Notes: a model not told the origin generated them from the sequence alone. 64,000 nucleotides of DNA from an uncultured Christensenella sp. (GCA_910579205.1 CAJTTD010000011.1:12734-76733), one strand, 5' to 3'. Counted from the stretch's first letter, positions 8,999-17,616 are shown. Made by a program: numbers and translations.

Positions 8999-9148
8999 TT
9001 ACTTTCCGAGCGGTCTGGGCGTGAGGTTGGCTCTGCCCTTGTTACGACGGCGGGAAAGAGTTCTTCTTCCGCCCTGCGTCTTCATTCTTTGGCGGAAACC
9101 GTGGACTTTGCGCTGTGCGCGTTTTTTGGGTTGATACGTTCTTTTCAT
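8999..9148 (-). CDS. rpmH: 50S ribosomal protein L34
   Basis: The 49-residue, strongly basic protein begins MKRTYQPKKR and contains VHGFRQRM and the RRRNKGR region, diagnostic of L34. It sits at the head of the rpmH-rnpA-yidD-yidC-jag operon with a good promoter at 9198-9227. In many bacteria dnaA lies divergently just upstream; here a SIR2-family gene ends at 9329 on the same strand instead. Confidence 0.96.
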   Translation of the reverse strand: MKRTYQPKKRAQRKVHGFRQRMKTQGGRRTLSRRRNKGRANLTPRPLGK

Positions 9149-9197
9149 AATGATCTCCGATGTTCTCGCAATCAGCGGCTTTTCACCGCGTACCGCA

Positions 9198-9227
9198 ATT
9201 ATACACTAATAACGCCGCCCGTGTCAA
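9198..9227 (-). promoter_or_regulatory. Promoter of the rpmH operon
   Basis: On the minus strand TTGACA (9222-9227) and TATAAT (9198-9203) are 18 bases apart, about 50 bases before the rpmH start codon. No DnaA-box cluster was seen in the surrounding 180 bases. Confidence 0.8.
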
Positions 9228-9328
9228 GTTATTCGCAACAAGATTTTGCCCGCCCCATATTGTTATATACGGGCGCGCGAGCAAAACGAATGTTTTCTAT
9301 GATCATAACACGTCGGGCGAATAGTCTA

Positions 9329-10708
9329 TTACTTATTAAGCATGTACTCAAAGCAATCGCGCACTTCGGTTTTAACCGTCCAAACGGGCGATATATTTAA
9401 ATTTTTCAAATACTTGCGGCGAGCGCGCAATATGTAATACAAAAATTTTACGGCAAGCAGCTTGTCGAAGTCGTTGATTTTATCGACATTCTTCTTCGCG
9501 GCGTCGGAACAGTTTTCACTCGTTAAATATTCCAAAACAGACTGTCCGATATTTTTGCCGTCGGTTGCCACGCCGAACATACTGTTTACATAATCGTCCG
9601 CAGTCATGAAGATATAGTGCTTTACGTCTTCAGCAGTGGGCGCGCCCTCGCTGCTCCGCCCCATGAGTTTTACTATGCGCTTAAAATTTTTGTCCTCCGC
9701 CGAAAAGCCGAAGAACAAACAGTTATACCGCAAAAACGTGTCTATCTGCACCACATTGCGCCACTTATAGCTCGAATACGACATATCGTCGTAACTGCGC
9801 TCGGACAAAATAAGATTGAGCGCCTCTTTACTGCACAATGCTTTCTTTATGCGCGGCTCTTTATTATATTGCTCTTGAAAATACGGCACATATCCGTGAA
9901 CGTGATAAACGACCGTACTATCGCATTCGTCGGCATACGACAATTGATTATCTATAAATATAGGGATCAATTTTTTATTGGGCTGTTTGCCCTCAATGTT
10001 TTCGTAAACGAATTCAAATGAATTATCGTAGTTATAAGTGAGCACACGATTGACAGCGGCTTTATCTACATATTCGCCTATAGCGTATAATAAATGATTT
10101 TTAAATTGGGGATCGCCTGTCATCGCTTGTTCGACGGATGTATTGTCATCGCCCTTTTTTCGCGCGGAATAATACAGTGATTTTTCGACTATGGTGTACA
10201 GCTCTGCGGCGGCGCGTTCTTTGCGTTCTTCCTTGCCGTATTTTCTGTTATCGGTACTGAATTCGTCGAGCATATTCTCGACATACTGCGCCAATTCGTA
10301 TAGGTCGTATTTTTCAAAACACCCGCCGTACTTACTTTTGCAAATATCAAACTCGGTCTTGTCTTTTATTTCTTTTTCTTTAATTTTGTTTTTATCGATC
10401 AAAGAAGCATCGAAAATATTGTCGGCAAGGAAATGCCCCACTATTGCGTTTTTAAGCAATTCTTTCCATGTGGGCAAGCCGATCGGCTCTCCGCACGACG
10501 TTCCCGCACCAAACACCATTGCCTTAGGTTCTTTGCCGCCAACTGAAAACCGAGCGGCAAAGGCTTCTCTATCCTCTGCCATAGGGAAAAGTTCTTCTTT
10601 AAGCAAGGCTATCGCATCGTTAAGCTCGGTTTGGTACAACGATTTTTCGCTTGGAGATAGAAACCCCAACAGCTTGGCAAAAACCGAATCTTTTTCGTAA
10701 TCGCTCAT
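9329..10708 (-). CDS. SIR2-like NAD-binding protein
   Basis: The 459-residue protein shows the ordered motifs of the SIR2-like superfamily found in bacterial immune effectors: GAGTS at residues 67-71 with LPTW just after (NAD pyrophosphate loop), LTYNYDNSFE at about 223-232 (the TTNYD-type motif), YHVHGYVP at about 268-275 (catalytic-type histidine followed by HG), and LFFGFSAEDKN at 331-341. Such domains in Thoeris ThsA, DSR and SIR2-HerA hydrolyse NAD when activated by phage, causing growth arrest. No other effector domain is obvious; the C-terminus (about 400-459) is helical and unassigned. Its start overlaps the stop of the upstream 911-residue gene by 4 bases, so the two are translated as a pair. 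Deacetylase activity is unlikely because the zinc-binding cysteine pairs are absent. Confidence 0.82.
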   Translation of the reverse strand: MSDYEKDSVFAKLLGFLSPSEKSLYQTELNDAIALLKEELFPMAEDREAFAARFSVGGKEPKAMVFGAGTSCGEPIGLPTWKELLKNAIVGHFLADNIFDASLIDKNKIKEKEIKDKTEFDICKSKYGGCFEKYDLYELAQYVENMLDEFSTDNRKYGKEERKERAAAELYTIVEKSLYYSARKKGDDNTSVEQAMTGDPQFKNHLLYAIGEYVDKAAVNRVLTYNYDNSFEFVYENIEGKQPNKKLIPIFIDNQLSYADECDSTVVYHVHGYVPYFQEQYNKEPRIKKALCSKEALNLILSERSYDDMSYSSYKWRNVVQIDTFLRYNCLFFGFSAEDKNFKRIVKLMGRSSEGAPTAEDVKHYIFMTADDYVNSMFGVATDGKNIGQSVLEYLTSENCSDAAKKNVDKINDFDKLLAVKFLYYILRARRKYLKNLNISPVWTVKTEVRDCFEYMLNK

Positions 10709-13440
10709 TTTCGATCCCCATACAAGCGCAGCCAGTGCGCAAAAGCAAAATTGACATATTCGTTTCCGTTTATTTCGTTTTCTATATCTTTAACGTCATA
10801 ACCGATCTTTTGTTTGATCTCGTTGCATTTTTCACTATTAGCGTCAACGCAATTCTTTAAATAATCTTTAAGCCCGGCGATATACCTCCTATTCTTATAA
10901 GATATGTAGATATCGGTTATATCTTGTATATGGTCTTTTAACGCCACGGCATAAGCAAATGCTTCAGCTTCGCCTTTTGCTTCATCTGCACCTTTTGTTT
11001 CAAGAAGATGAGGGAACATGATATCGCGGTAAAAGTCGCTTATATATTTCACTGCCGATTTTTCATCGTATTTAAGTTCGCACACATCTTTTACGACCCC
11101 GAGCCTTAAAATCATAAACAAATCGTATTGTTCGGGAGCATTGTAAAAGAACTCGACAAGACTGCGTTTTTCGTACAGCATACATAAAATATATCTGATA
11201 AATCCGTTTTCCGCTGCGTCCAATCCGGATGCCTTTATCGCCAAGCAATCGGCTACGCACTCTTTATAAAGCCCCGGCATGACCTTTTCTATTAAGTACC
11301 TTGCCGATTGTGCAGGACTTCCGTTATTATTAAAATAATTTTCTATCGCGCACTTATAGATCGTAGCGACGTGCGGCTTGACCGACGTAGATGAAAACAC
11401 TATGTCGTATAGCGAGTACGGCGCATCCGTTCCGCCGTCTATCGAGTTCATCGCTCGCGCGATTTCGGTCATCAATTTTTTATTATAGACAGCAACCGCA
11501 TTATTGTCTATGCTGTCGTCTACTATATTCCCACAAATATCGCCGTTTATATCGTTCACCGTTTTTTCGAGCGCATTTGCCAATAATATCGACGCGTTAT
11601 ACCTAAGGTCGATCAAATATTCATCTTTTATTTGCTCAAAATTATTTATGTAAACGTGTTTTAAGTACGTAACGACACTATCAATATATTTGTCAACGAT
11701 CTCTTTATCGATGTCTCGTATCAATTTTTTACGCAAATCAATTAACGACGTACGTATATCGCCTAAAGTTTCGGGCAACCTTTCGCCGTTATGCTCAACG
11801 CTCTCGGCAGACTCGACGTCTTCCAAAAATTTCTCGAACGCGGCGCTTTTATCAAATTGGGAATAACCGCTCTTTAGCTCGGTTTGCATAATAAGATTAT
11901 CGAACAGATTTTTTGCTTTGATCCGCAAAATTTCTTCGATAACTGTATCATAACAGTATTCGGCAAAAATGTTGAACAATCCGTCCAAATACATTTCGGC
12001 TCGCTCATCTCGGCATTTTTCGCCGCGAACATGGAAGAACTCGTGAGCTATCCTATATATAGATCCCGTGATGTCCCATAGGCTTGCCTCGGGCACGGTT
12101 ACGGCGATAGGGCGTTCTATAGGTTTATTGTCGGTTTTGAGAATATTCTGGTTATAATTGAAAAGGTCTTGATTTGTGATAATATCCACGCCGCCGCTTG
12201 TCGCAAAGTTCAATATGGGATCGTATTTATTTTCATCACTATAAATATCGTTCCACATAAAAAGCATGTCGTTATACGCGTACAACAACTTTATCAAACC
12301 GCCTACGGCATGCCTTATTAATCTTTGATCGTCATAAAATGCGTGCTCGGAATGCCACAGGGGACTTAGCGCTTCGCGAACGGCGCAAATGCTCCCTTCT
12401 ACAAAGCTCGAATATTCGTTGATATTTACCGGATCGCCGCTGTTTTTATACATGATCTCGCAAGCAATGCCGTCTTTACCGCTATTTATATTTTCTATTA
12501 TTTTCGTCAAAGAAGATAAAAAGCATCTCAAAAACGCGCCTAAAGTTGACACGATATCGTGGCTGTGTTCCGATTGCGATATCTGATTATATATATTCAA
12601 AATATCGTCCATTGCGTTTTGAACTCGACGATGCGCTTTGTGATCGCCGTGCGCCAATTTTGTATAAGCCGCATTAAAAGATTTTTGTATCTCTTCCCAC
12701 AACTGATTTCCGTCATCCGAGTTTGCGCCGTCGTTCTTATTATTAACGTCATCGGGATCGATCAGTTTTATAATATCGTCGTCTTTAGGATCTTTATTTA
12801 TTGTTAAGATCCGCTGCTCTAAAAATACTTCAGCATCGCAAACGCCCATTCTAATTTTCTTGAGAAAATTGTCTATCTCATTTTTTTGGGTCGGATCGCG
12901 TTTGACATAATAGACCGCCACGGCTTCGGAACTTCCGAAACTCAAATACACCGCGCAGCCGCAATGCGGTTGGATCTTGCATTCCTCTTTTGCCTTATCG
13001 ACTTGATGATGTATAGCGCCATTGACCCAATCATAGTAATTCTCTACCATTTTTTGATTGGTGTGCTCCATGTTGCTATTAACAAATTCTTTTATACGCT
13101 CATCTGCAATGTTATAAAACACCACGGTAAAATCATAATCGTCATATTTGGATTTTTCTTTTTTGTTTACGGCTTTTACAATATCCGCTATAAATTTAGT
13201 GGACTCCGATTCTTTAGGCACGCACAAATCGACGGTATAGCCGTCTACATACGCATCCTTTTTGAATGAGCTGCGATATCCGTGCCATTTATCGAGCAGC
13301 GACACCTCTACGCGGTCGTAATGATCGATTATGTCTACATCATTATAATAGTCTGCAAAAGTGATATAAAAAGAGCCGTCCTCCGTTTTGCGTTGCATCG
13401 GAGAAAGGCTCTTTCTTAAAATCACTTTAAGCAAATCCAC
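10705..13440 (-). CDS. Large protein with HEXXH metallopeptidase-like motif, partner of the SIR2 protein
   Basis: The 911-residue protein is not recognised as a named family. Residues 462-470 read YRIAHEFFH, an HEXXH zinc motif in a helical context, and residues 726-732 read KECVADC, resembling the ExxAD helix that gives the third zinc ligand in gluzincin peptidases. The 257-residue gap between them would be a large insertion. The N-terminal 210 residues look like an alpha/beta domain (VDGYTVDLCVP, YDFTVVFYNIAD); 210-245 is a charged, probably disordered linker; the rest is mainly helical. No signal peptide or membrane helix is seen. The start is GTG with AAAAGG about 10 bases upstream. Codon use is more AT-rich than in the neighbouring ribosomal genes. 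Tight coupling to the SIR2-like gene suggests a sensor, protease activator or target-recognition role; this is inference. Confidence 0.7.
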   Translation of the reverse strand: MDLLKVILRKSLSPMQRKTEDGSFYITFADYYNDVDIIDHYDRVEVSLLDKWHGYRSSFKKDAYVDGYTVDLCVPKESESTKFIADIVKAVNKKEKSKYDDYDFTVVFYNIADERIKEFVNSNMEHTNQKMVENYYDWVNGAIHHQVDKAKEECKIQPHCGCAVYLSFGSSEAVAVYYVKRDPTQKNEIDNFLKKIRMGVCDAEVFLEQRILTINKDPKDDDIIKLIDPDDVNNKNDGANSDDGNQLWEEIQKSFNAAYTKLAHGDHKAHRRVQNAMDDILNIYNQISQSEHSHDIVSTLGAFLRCFLSSLTKIIENINSGKDGIACEIMYKNSGDPVNINEYSSFVEGSICAVREALSPLWHSEHAFYDDQRLIRHAVGGLIKLLYAYNDMLFMWNDIYSDENKYDPILNFATSGGVDIITNQDLFNYNQNILKTDNKPIERPIAVTVPEASLWDITGSIYRIAHEFFHVRGEKCRDERAEMYLDGLFNIFAEYCYDTVIEEILRIKAKNLFDNLIMQTELKSGYSQFDKSAAFEKFLEDVESAESVEHNGERLPETLGDIRTSLIDLRKKLIRDIDKEIVDKYIDSVVTYLKHVYINNFEQIKDEYLIDLRYNASILLANALEKTVNDINGDICGNIVDDSIDNNAVAVYNKKLMTEIARAMNSIDGGTDAPYSLYDIVFSSTSVKPHVATIYKCAIENYFNNNGSPAQSARYLIEKVMPGLYKECVADCLAIKASGLDAAENGFIRYILCMLYEKRSLVEFFYNAPEQYDLFMILRLGVVKDVCELKYDEKSAVKYISDFYRDIMFPHLLETKGADEAKGEAEAFAYAVALKDHIQDITDIYISYKNRRYIAGLKDYLKNCVDANSEKCNEIKQKIGYDVKDIENEINGNEYVNFAFAHWLRLYGDRK

Positions 13441-13488
13441 TATTACATACCTTTTCTTACGTTGTTTATTTCGGTCGCTTTAATATAA

Positions 13489-13683
13489 TTAAATCACATC
13501 GTCAAAAGCGCCGATCCTACCGATATGCAATTCGTCATTTTTAGCGCTTACCGACATATTTTTACGCGACGTATAAGTATCTGTATCCGCTATTCTGTCA
13601 TGGCAGCTTGACTTAATAAACATAGACCCGCTGTTGCTTGTATAGCGTAAATTGGCTTCGTAATTTTTTGCAAACTTTTGCAT
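13489..13683 (-). CDS. Possible 64-residue small protein, first in the SIR2 operon
   Basis: This open reading frame starts at 13683, 48 bases before the large HEXXH gene on the same strand and downstream of the promoter at 13849-13878. The product is hydrophilic, rich in Ser, Asn, Lys and Asp, with one pair of Cys-free repeats of polar residues and no helix-turn-helix or membrane segment. A GGAG lies 12 bases upstream of the ATG, farther than ideal. It could be a real small regulator or immunity component, or simply leader sequence; I do not recognise it. Confidence 0.35.
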   Translation of the reverse strand: MQKFAKNYEANLRYTSNSGSMFIKSSCHDRIADTDTYTSRKNMSVSAKNDELHIGRIGAFDDVI

Positions 13684-13848
13684 TTTTTAAATAAACTCCA
13701 TTAGAGTAAAAATTTCAGCTCCAACCGTCATCGCGCATTAGAGCGAACTCGATTTGTTCACGAGCATCCTTGTGTTTGTGCACACGGCTTCACGCACTCG
13801 GGCGTTTCTTATAAAAAGAAAAACGCGCGATCGCGCTATAACTTGGTT

Positions 13849-13878
13849 ATTATAACACACGCACTGAAGCTTTGTCAA
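13849..13878 (-). promoter_or_regulatory. Promoter of the SIR2/HEXXH operon
   Basis: On the minus strand TTGACA (13873-13878) and TATAAT (13849-13854) are 18 bases apart. Transcription would start near 13842, leaving a leader of about 160 bases before the small frame at 13683. Both hexamers are perfect, so the operon is likely expressed all the time, as is usual for defence genes controlled after translation. Confidence 0.8.
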
Positions 13879-14128
13879 GGTTTTTAACAAAATTTTTAGC
13901 GACAAATCCATTTATTTTTATAATGATTGCCGTATAAACACATATAACAAGTATATGCGCCGCAGTCGCGTTTATTCACAAGACGTTTGACCGCTACAGT
14001 GCAAGACACGCGCATATAGTAAAACCCGAACGTTGCCAACCGCGTGTCAATATTATAGGCATTCGTATAATTTTGCGTCGATGCGCCGCGGTCGCGCGCG
14101 GCTATCGTCATGACCGCTATCCAAAGAC

Positions 14129-14157
14129 TTGATTTTCACGCGCGGGTCTGATACAAT
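14129..14157 (+). promoter_or_regulatory. Promoter giving a probable leaderless mRNA for the ttcA-like gene
   Basis: TTGATT (14129-14134) and TACAAT (14152-14157) are 17 bases apart. Only 6 bases separate the -10 element from the ATG at 14164, so transcription should start at or next to the start codon. There is no Shine-Dalgarno sequence. Confidence 0.62.
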
Positions 14158-14163
14158 TATCCC

Positions 14164-14895
14164 ATGAAACTGCAAAAACTGCTGTCGCACGTCAGACGGT
14201 GCGACACCGATTTCGGACTGATATCGAGCGGCGACAAGATAGCCGTCGGGCTGTCGGGCGGCAAGGATTCGCTCGCGCTTTTATACGCTCTCGCCGCGTA
14301 TAGACGGTTTTGCACCAATCCGTACGAACTGAGCGCGGTCGTAATAGACGCGGGCGCGGGCGCGGACTATTCCCCGCTCGTTCCCATGTGCGCGCAGCTC
14401 GATGTGCCCCTCCACATAGTGGAGACGCAGATATATCAAATAGTATTCGACGAGCGCAAAGAGAAAAACCCGTGCTCGCTCTGCGCCAAAATGCGGCGCG
14501 GCGCGCTCGACGGCAAGCTCAACGAGCTCGGCTGCAACACACTCGCGCTCGGGCATAACGCCGACGACATGGTGGAAACATTTTTGCTGTCGCTCGTTTA
14601 CGAATCGAGGCTAAGCACCCTCTCGCCCAAGTCGTATCTCGACCGCTCGGGCATAAAGCTCATCCGTCCGCTGCTGTACACGCGCGAAAAAGAGACCGCC
14701 GCATTCGTCGCCGAAAACAACATCACCGTTATAAAAAACCCCTGTCCCGCCGACGGCGCGACAAAGCGCGAGGACATGAAAGAACTCATCAAAAAGATCA
14801 ACGGCATCGCGCCTTTTGCGTTCGACAATATGCATTCCGCCCTTGTCCACCCCGAGCGCAACAATCTGCTCGACAAACTGCGCCGCGGCGACTGA
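14164..14895 (+). CDS. TtcA/TilS-type PP-loop tRNA-thiolation protein
   Basis: The 243-residue ATP pyrophosphatase has the PP-loop SGGKDS at residues 31-36, a CSLC motif at 104-107 followed by AKMRRG, a GHNADDMVETFLLSL segment and a late cysteine in NPCPADG. These are the features of TtcA-like proteins, which adenylate a tRNA base and replace oxygen with sulfur using a 4Fe-4S cluster held by the two CxxC cysteines and the late cysteine. TtcA proper thiolates cytidine 32; the related TtuA group acts on thymidine 54, so the exact base is uncertain. It lacks a ribosome site and probably has a leaderless transcript. It converges on the anti-sigma gene, with a shared terminator between them. Confidence 0.83.
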   Translation: MKLQKLLSHVRRCDTDFGLISSGDKIAVGLSGGKDSLALLYALAAYRRFCTNPYELSAVVIDAGAGADYSPLVPMCAQLDVPLHIVETQIYQIVFDERKEKNPCSLCAKMRRGALDGKLNELGCNTLALGHNADDMVETFLLSLVYESRLSTLSPKSYLDRSGIKLIRPLLYTREKETAAFVAENNITVIKNPCPADGATKREDMKELIKKINGIAPFAFDNMHSALVHPERNNLLDKLRRGD

Positions 14896-15043
14896 CACTT
14901 TCCCTCCGCTACCATTTCGCCCCGCACAGCGAAAATACGAGGCTTTTACGCAGTCGCCTCACTGCAACACCGAATTTTGGTTTATTTAAAACCATTATCG
15001 CTATCGGAAATTTTCATATCCGATCGTACCGTCATTTTCGATT

Positions 15044-15086
15044 AAAAACGCCCGTTACATCCATGCACGAACGGGCGCGTTTTTTG
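15044..15086. terminator. Bidirectional rho-independent terminator
   Basis: CGCCCGTT (15049-15056) pairs with AACGGGCG (15070-15077) around a 13-base loop. A T-run follows on the plus strand (15080-15085), and AAAAA precedes the stem, giving a T-run on the minus strand. It lies between convergent genes ending at 14895 and 15148, so it can serve both. Confidence 0.85.
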
Positions 15087-15147
15087 TATTTGTGTCTTTT
15101 ATCGGCGCACGCACAAAACGTCTGCGCCGTAGTAGCGCTCGCAAATA

Positions 15148-15852
15148 TTACGACCGATCTCGAGACGCGAGCAGCAGTTCCACAAGCTCTGTCAATCTGT
15201 TTTCGTCGCGCTCGTTATCTATCGTGATACAGTAATCATAGCCACCATGATCGAAAACTCCGTAAACATTGCCGCCCTTTGCCGTCCACTTTACAGCGAT
15301 GTCTGCCGCTTCCGCAGTTTCCGTACACTGCGTAAAATCGAACCTCAAAAAGTAGCGCGGGGCGGTTTGGGAGCAGATAGCGTATTCCACATCGCTGTCC
15401 GTCGCCACATCTTTACAGCTGACTTTCAAGCCGTAAAACGCACCGTCAGCCTTGCTGCTGTATTTAACGACATACTGTTCGGCTATCTGCTGCCCCTCGA
15501 AGTACAAAAAGTCCGTTCCGTACAGTTCGTTATATTCTTTTACGGTATGATCGAGCGGTGTCGATACGTGATCGACGACGGGCGGTCGCGACGAATCGAG
15601 ATCGTCGCCCGTCGGCTTGTTCTCGCCAGTCAACACCATAGGGAGACATACGGCAAGAACGGTAACGGTCGCCGCGACGGGCGCAAATATCGCTGCGAGC
15701 ATCGCGCCGAGCGGCATGCGTCGCGACGGCTTTTTGCCGCCTACAGATCGGCTCGAAGGCTGCGGAAGTTCCGCCTTGAGCGCGTTCGCCAAAATATCAT
15801 TATCGTTAGACTTGTTGTCCCGAACGATCTTGTGCAGATCCTTTTCCTTCAA
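15148..15852 (-). CDS. Putative anti-sigma factor, single-pass membrane protein
   Basis: The 234-residue protein has a short cytoplasmic N-terminus (about 1-48), one membrane helix (about 48-75, LGAMLAAIFAPVAATVTVLAVCLPMVL) and an outside domain of about 155 residues with alternating beta segments. It follows an ECF sigma factor gene by 51 bases, the classic place of a membrane anti-sigma factor. The N-terminus has no HXXXCXXC zinc motif, so a classical ZAS domain is not supported. The start is TTG, with an excellent AAAGGAGG 6 bases upstream. The pairing is inferred from context. Confidence 0.62.
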   Translation of the reverse strand: MKEKDLHKIVRDNKSNDNDILANALKAELPQPSSRSVGGKKPSRRMPLGAMLAAIFAPVAATVTVLAVCLPMVLTGENKPTGDDLDSSRPPVVDHVSTPLDHTVKEYNELYGTDFLYFEGQQIAEQYVVKYSSKADGAFYGLKVSCKDVATDSDVEYAICSQTAPRYFLRFDFTQCTETAEAADIAVKWTAKGGNVYGVFDHGGYDYCITIDNERDENRLTELVELLLASRDRS

Positions 15853-15903
15853 CCCGACCTCCTTTACAACGGTATATATCGCTTTTCGGCACGTTGTCCA
15901 AGT

Positions 15904-16431
15904 TCACAGTAAAAACTTCTCCAGCTTTTTCAACGCCTTTTTAAAAACAAAGGCGACAGTGCTCTTGGGCATGCCCGTTATTTCCGAAATTTCTCTTACG
16001 GTAAAGCCGCCGAAAACTTTATGTTCCACTATAGCGCGCTCTTGCTCGTCCAGATTTTCCATCGCTTTTTCCACGTCATACTTATCCAAACGCTCGTCTT
16101 CGCCGAAGCGGCCGCAAGACAGCGCGTTTTTATATTCGTCCAACGCGTCGCATTTGTCAATCTCGTTCCTATTGAGTTTATACGCTTCGTTTTGCGCTAT
16201 CTTGACCATCCACGCCATGCCGTTTTTAGACTCGTCGAATGCAGTTACGGCGCGGACTATTTTATAGTAAGCCAAAAACACCGCGTCTTCGACCAACGAT
16301 TTGTCTATCAGATATTTATAGGCTATGTATTGTATATATCCGCGCGAATATCGGATAAATTCATTCAAGCAGTCGTCGCCCTTTTTTAAACGGCTCAAGA
16401 ATTTATTTATTTGGTCGCGCGTTGTTTTCAT
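15904..16431 (-). CDS. ECF-type RNA polymerase sigma factor
   Basis: The 175-residue protein has the two sigma-70 regions expected: region 2 (about 25-95, with RGYIQYIAYKYLIDKSLVEDAVFLAYYKIVRAV split by the usual -10-binding helices) and region 4 (about 115-170, DEQERAIVEHKVFGGFTVREISEITGMPKSTV, a helix-turn-helix). It would direct RNA polymerase to its own promoter set in response to a signal relayed by the membrane protein encoded just downstream. It begins 4 bases after the aminotransferase stop, so it is probably in one operon with the upstream genes. Confidence 0.87.
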   Translation of the reverse strand: MKTTRDQINKFLSRLKKGDDCLNEFIRYSRGYIQYIAYKYLIDKSLVEDAVFLAYYKIVRAVTAFDESKNGMAWMVKIAQNEAYKLNRNEIDKCDALDEYKNALSCGRFGEDERLDKYDVEKAMENLDEQERAIVEHKVFGGFTVREISEITGMPKSTVAFVFKKALKKLEKFLL

Positions 16432-16434
16432 ATT

Positions 16435-17616
16435 TTACGATCGACCGCGCGCGCGCAGAAATTCGCGCATTCTGTCAAACGCCTTGTTGAGCATCTTTAT
16501 AGACGACGCGTATGTGCATCGGATATTTTTAGCGCCGCAGTTCCCGAACGCGCTGCCCGGCACGACCGCTACTTTTTGCGCGGTCAACAGCTCGCGCGCG
16601 AACTCGTCTCCGCTGTCCGCAAAAGCCGACACGTCGGGGAACACGTAAAACGCGCCGCCCGGCGCAAAGCAATCAAGCCCCATGTCGTTGAGCATGGCGA
16701 CAGTAAACCCGCGCCGTCTGTCGTACTCGCTGCGCATATACTCCACTTGCTCGTACTCGGTCTCGCGCCCGTCCTTGAGCGCGGCGTAAGCGGCTTCTTG
16801 CCCCGCAGTCGGCGCGCACATTATAGTGTACTGATGTATTTTTACGGCGGCGTCGCAAACGGGTTTGGGCGCGCAAAAATACCCTATACGCCAACCCGTC
16901 ATGGCGAACGCTTTACTGAATCCGTTTAGGACTACAGTGCGTTCTTTCATTCCGTCTATGCTCGCTATGGAAACGTGCCGCCGCCCGTAAGTAAGCTCCG
17001 CATATATCTCGTCGGATATCACGAACAGATCAAGCCGCTTAACGACGGCGGCTATTTCTTGAAGCTCGGTCTTGTCGAGCACTGCGCCCGTCGGGTTGTT
17101 GGGGTACGGCAGTATGAGTATTTTGCTCGTCTTGTCGGCTGCCGCCTCCAAAGCGCCCGCCGTCAGCTTGAACCCGTTGTCTATGGACAGCGCGATGGGC
17201 TGAACTTTGCCGCCCGCGATCGCCACATTGGGCATGTAGCTTACATACGACGGGTCGGGAACGAGCACGCCGTCGCCCGCGCTAACGAGCGTGCGGAGCG
17301 CAAGGTCGATGCCTTCCGACGCGCCGACTGTAACTATAGTTTCGTCAACGTCGTAGTCGAGCCCGAACCGCTCGCGATTGTATAACGCTATCTCTTTGAG
17401 TAGCGCCTTGTCGCCGCGGTTGGCGGTATACCCCGTTCTGCCCGAAATGATCGACTTTATGGCGCTGTCGCGGTACGCCCACGGCGTAACAAAATCGGGT
17501 TCGCCCACACCGAGCGAAACCGCGTCGTCCATCTGCGCCACCAGATCGAAAAATTTGCGTATGCCGCTCGGCGGAATGTCCCGAACGGTACGGTTTATAA
17601 AATCGTCGTAATTCAC
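16435..17616 (-). CDS. Class I/II PLP-dependent aminotransferase
   Basis: The 393-residue protein is a fold-type I aminotransferase of the aspartate-aminotransferase superfamily. Visible features are SLGVGEPDF near the N-terminus, the YPNNPTGAV segment, DEIYAEL, the PLP lysine in NGFSKAFAMTGWR, and a C-terminal RCTYASS arginine segment that would bind the substrate carboxylate. It overlaps the Lrp/AsnC-type regulator by 4 bases. In Firmicutes and archaea such pairs often handle alanine, aromatic or branched-chain amino acids; the substrate here cannot be told from sequence alone. Confidence 0.88.
   Translation of the reverse strand: MNYDDFINRTVRDIPPSGIRKFFDLVAQMDDAVSLGVGEPDFVTPWAYRDSAIKSIISGRTGYTANRGDKALLKEIALYNRERFGLDYDVDETIVTVGASEGIDLALRTLVSAGDGVLVPDPSYVSYMPNVAIAGGKVQPIALSIDNGFKLTAGALEAAADKTSKILILPYPNNPTGAVLDKTELQEIAAVVKRLDLFVISDEIYAELTYGRRHVSIASIDGMKERTVVLNGFSKAFAMTGWRIGYFCAPKPVCDAAVKIHQYTIMCAPTAGQEAAYAALKDGRETEYEQVEYMRSEYDRRRGFTVAMLNDMGLDCFAPGGAFYVFPDVSAFADSGDEFARELLTAQKVAVVPGSAFGNCGAKNIRCTYASSIKMLNKAFDRMREFLRARGRS

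Larger units (their letters stand above)
13684..14163. other. 480-base intergenic region between the SIR2 operon and the ttcA-like gene
   Basis: It holds the minus-strand promoter at 13849-13878, a palindrome GCGCGATCGCGC at about 13825-13836 followed on the minus strand by a T-rich run (which could act as an attenuator or operator), and the plus-strand promoter at 14129-14157. A 71-codon minus-strand frame at 13896-14111 was judged not to be a gene. Nothing else is recognisable. Confidence 0.6.

Noticed and set aside
9149..9328. Possible oriC next to rpmH
   Set aside because: No cluster of TTATCCACA-type DnaA boxes and no AT-rich unwinding region are visible, and dnaA is absent.
13896..14111. 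71-codon minus-strand frame
   Set aside because: It lies between the promoters of two divergent units, lacks a ribosome site, and its product has no ordered pattern.
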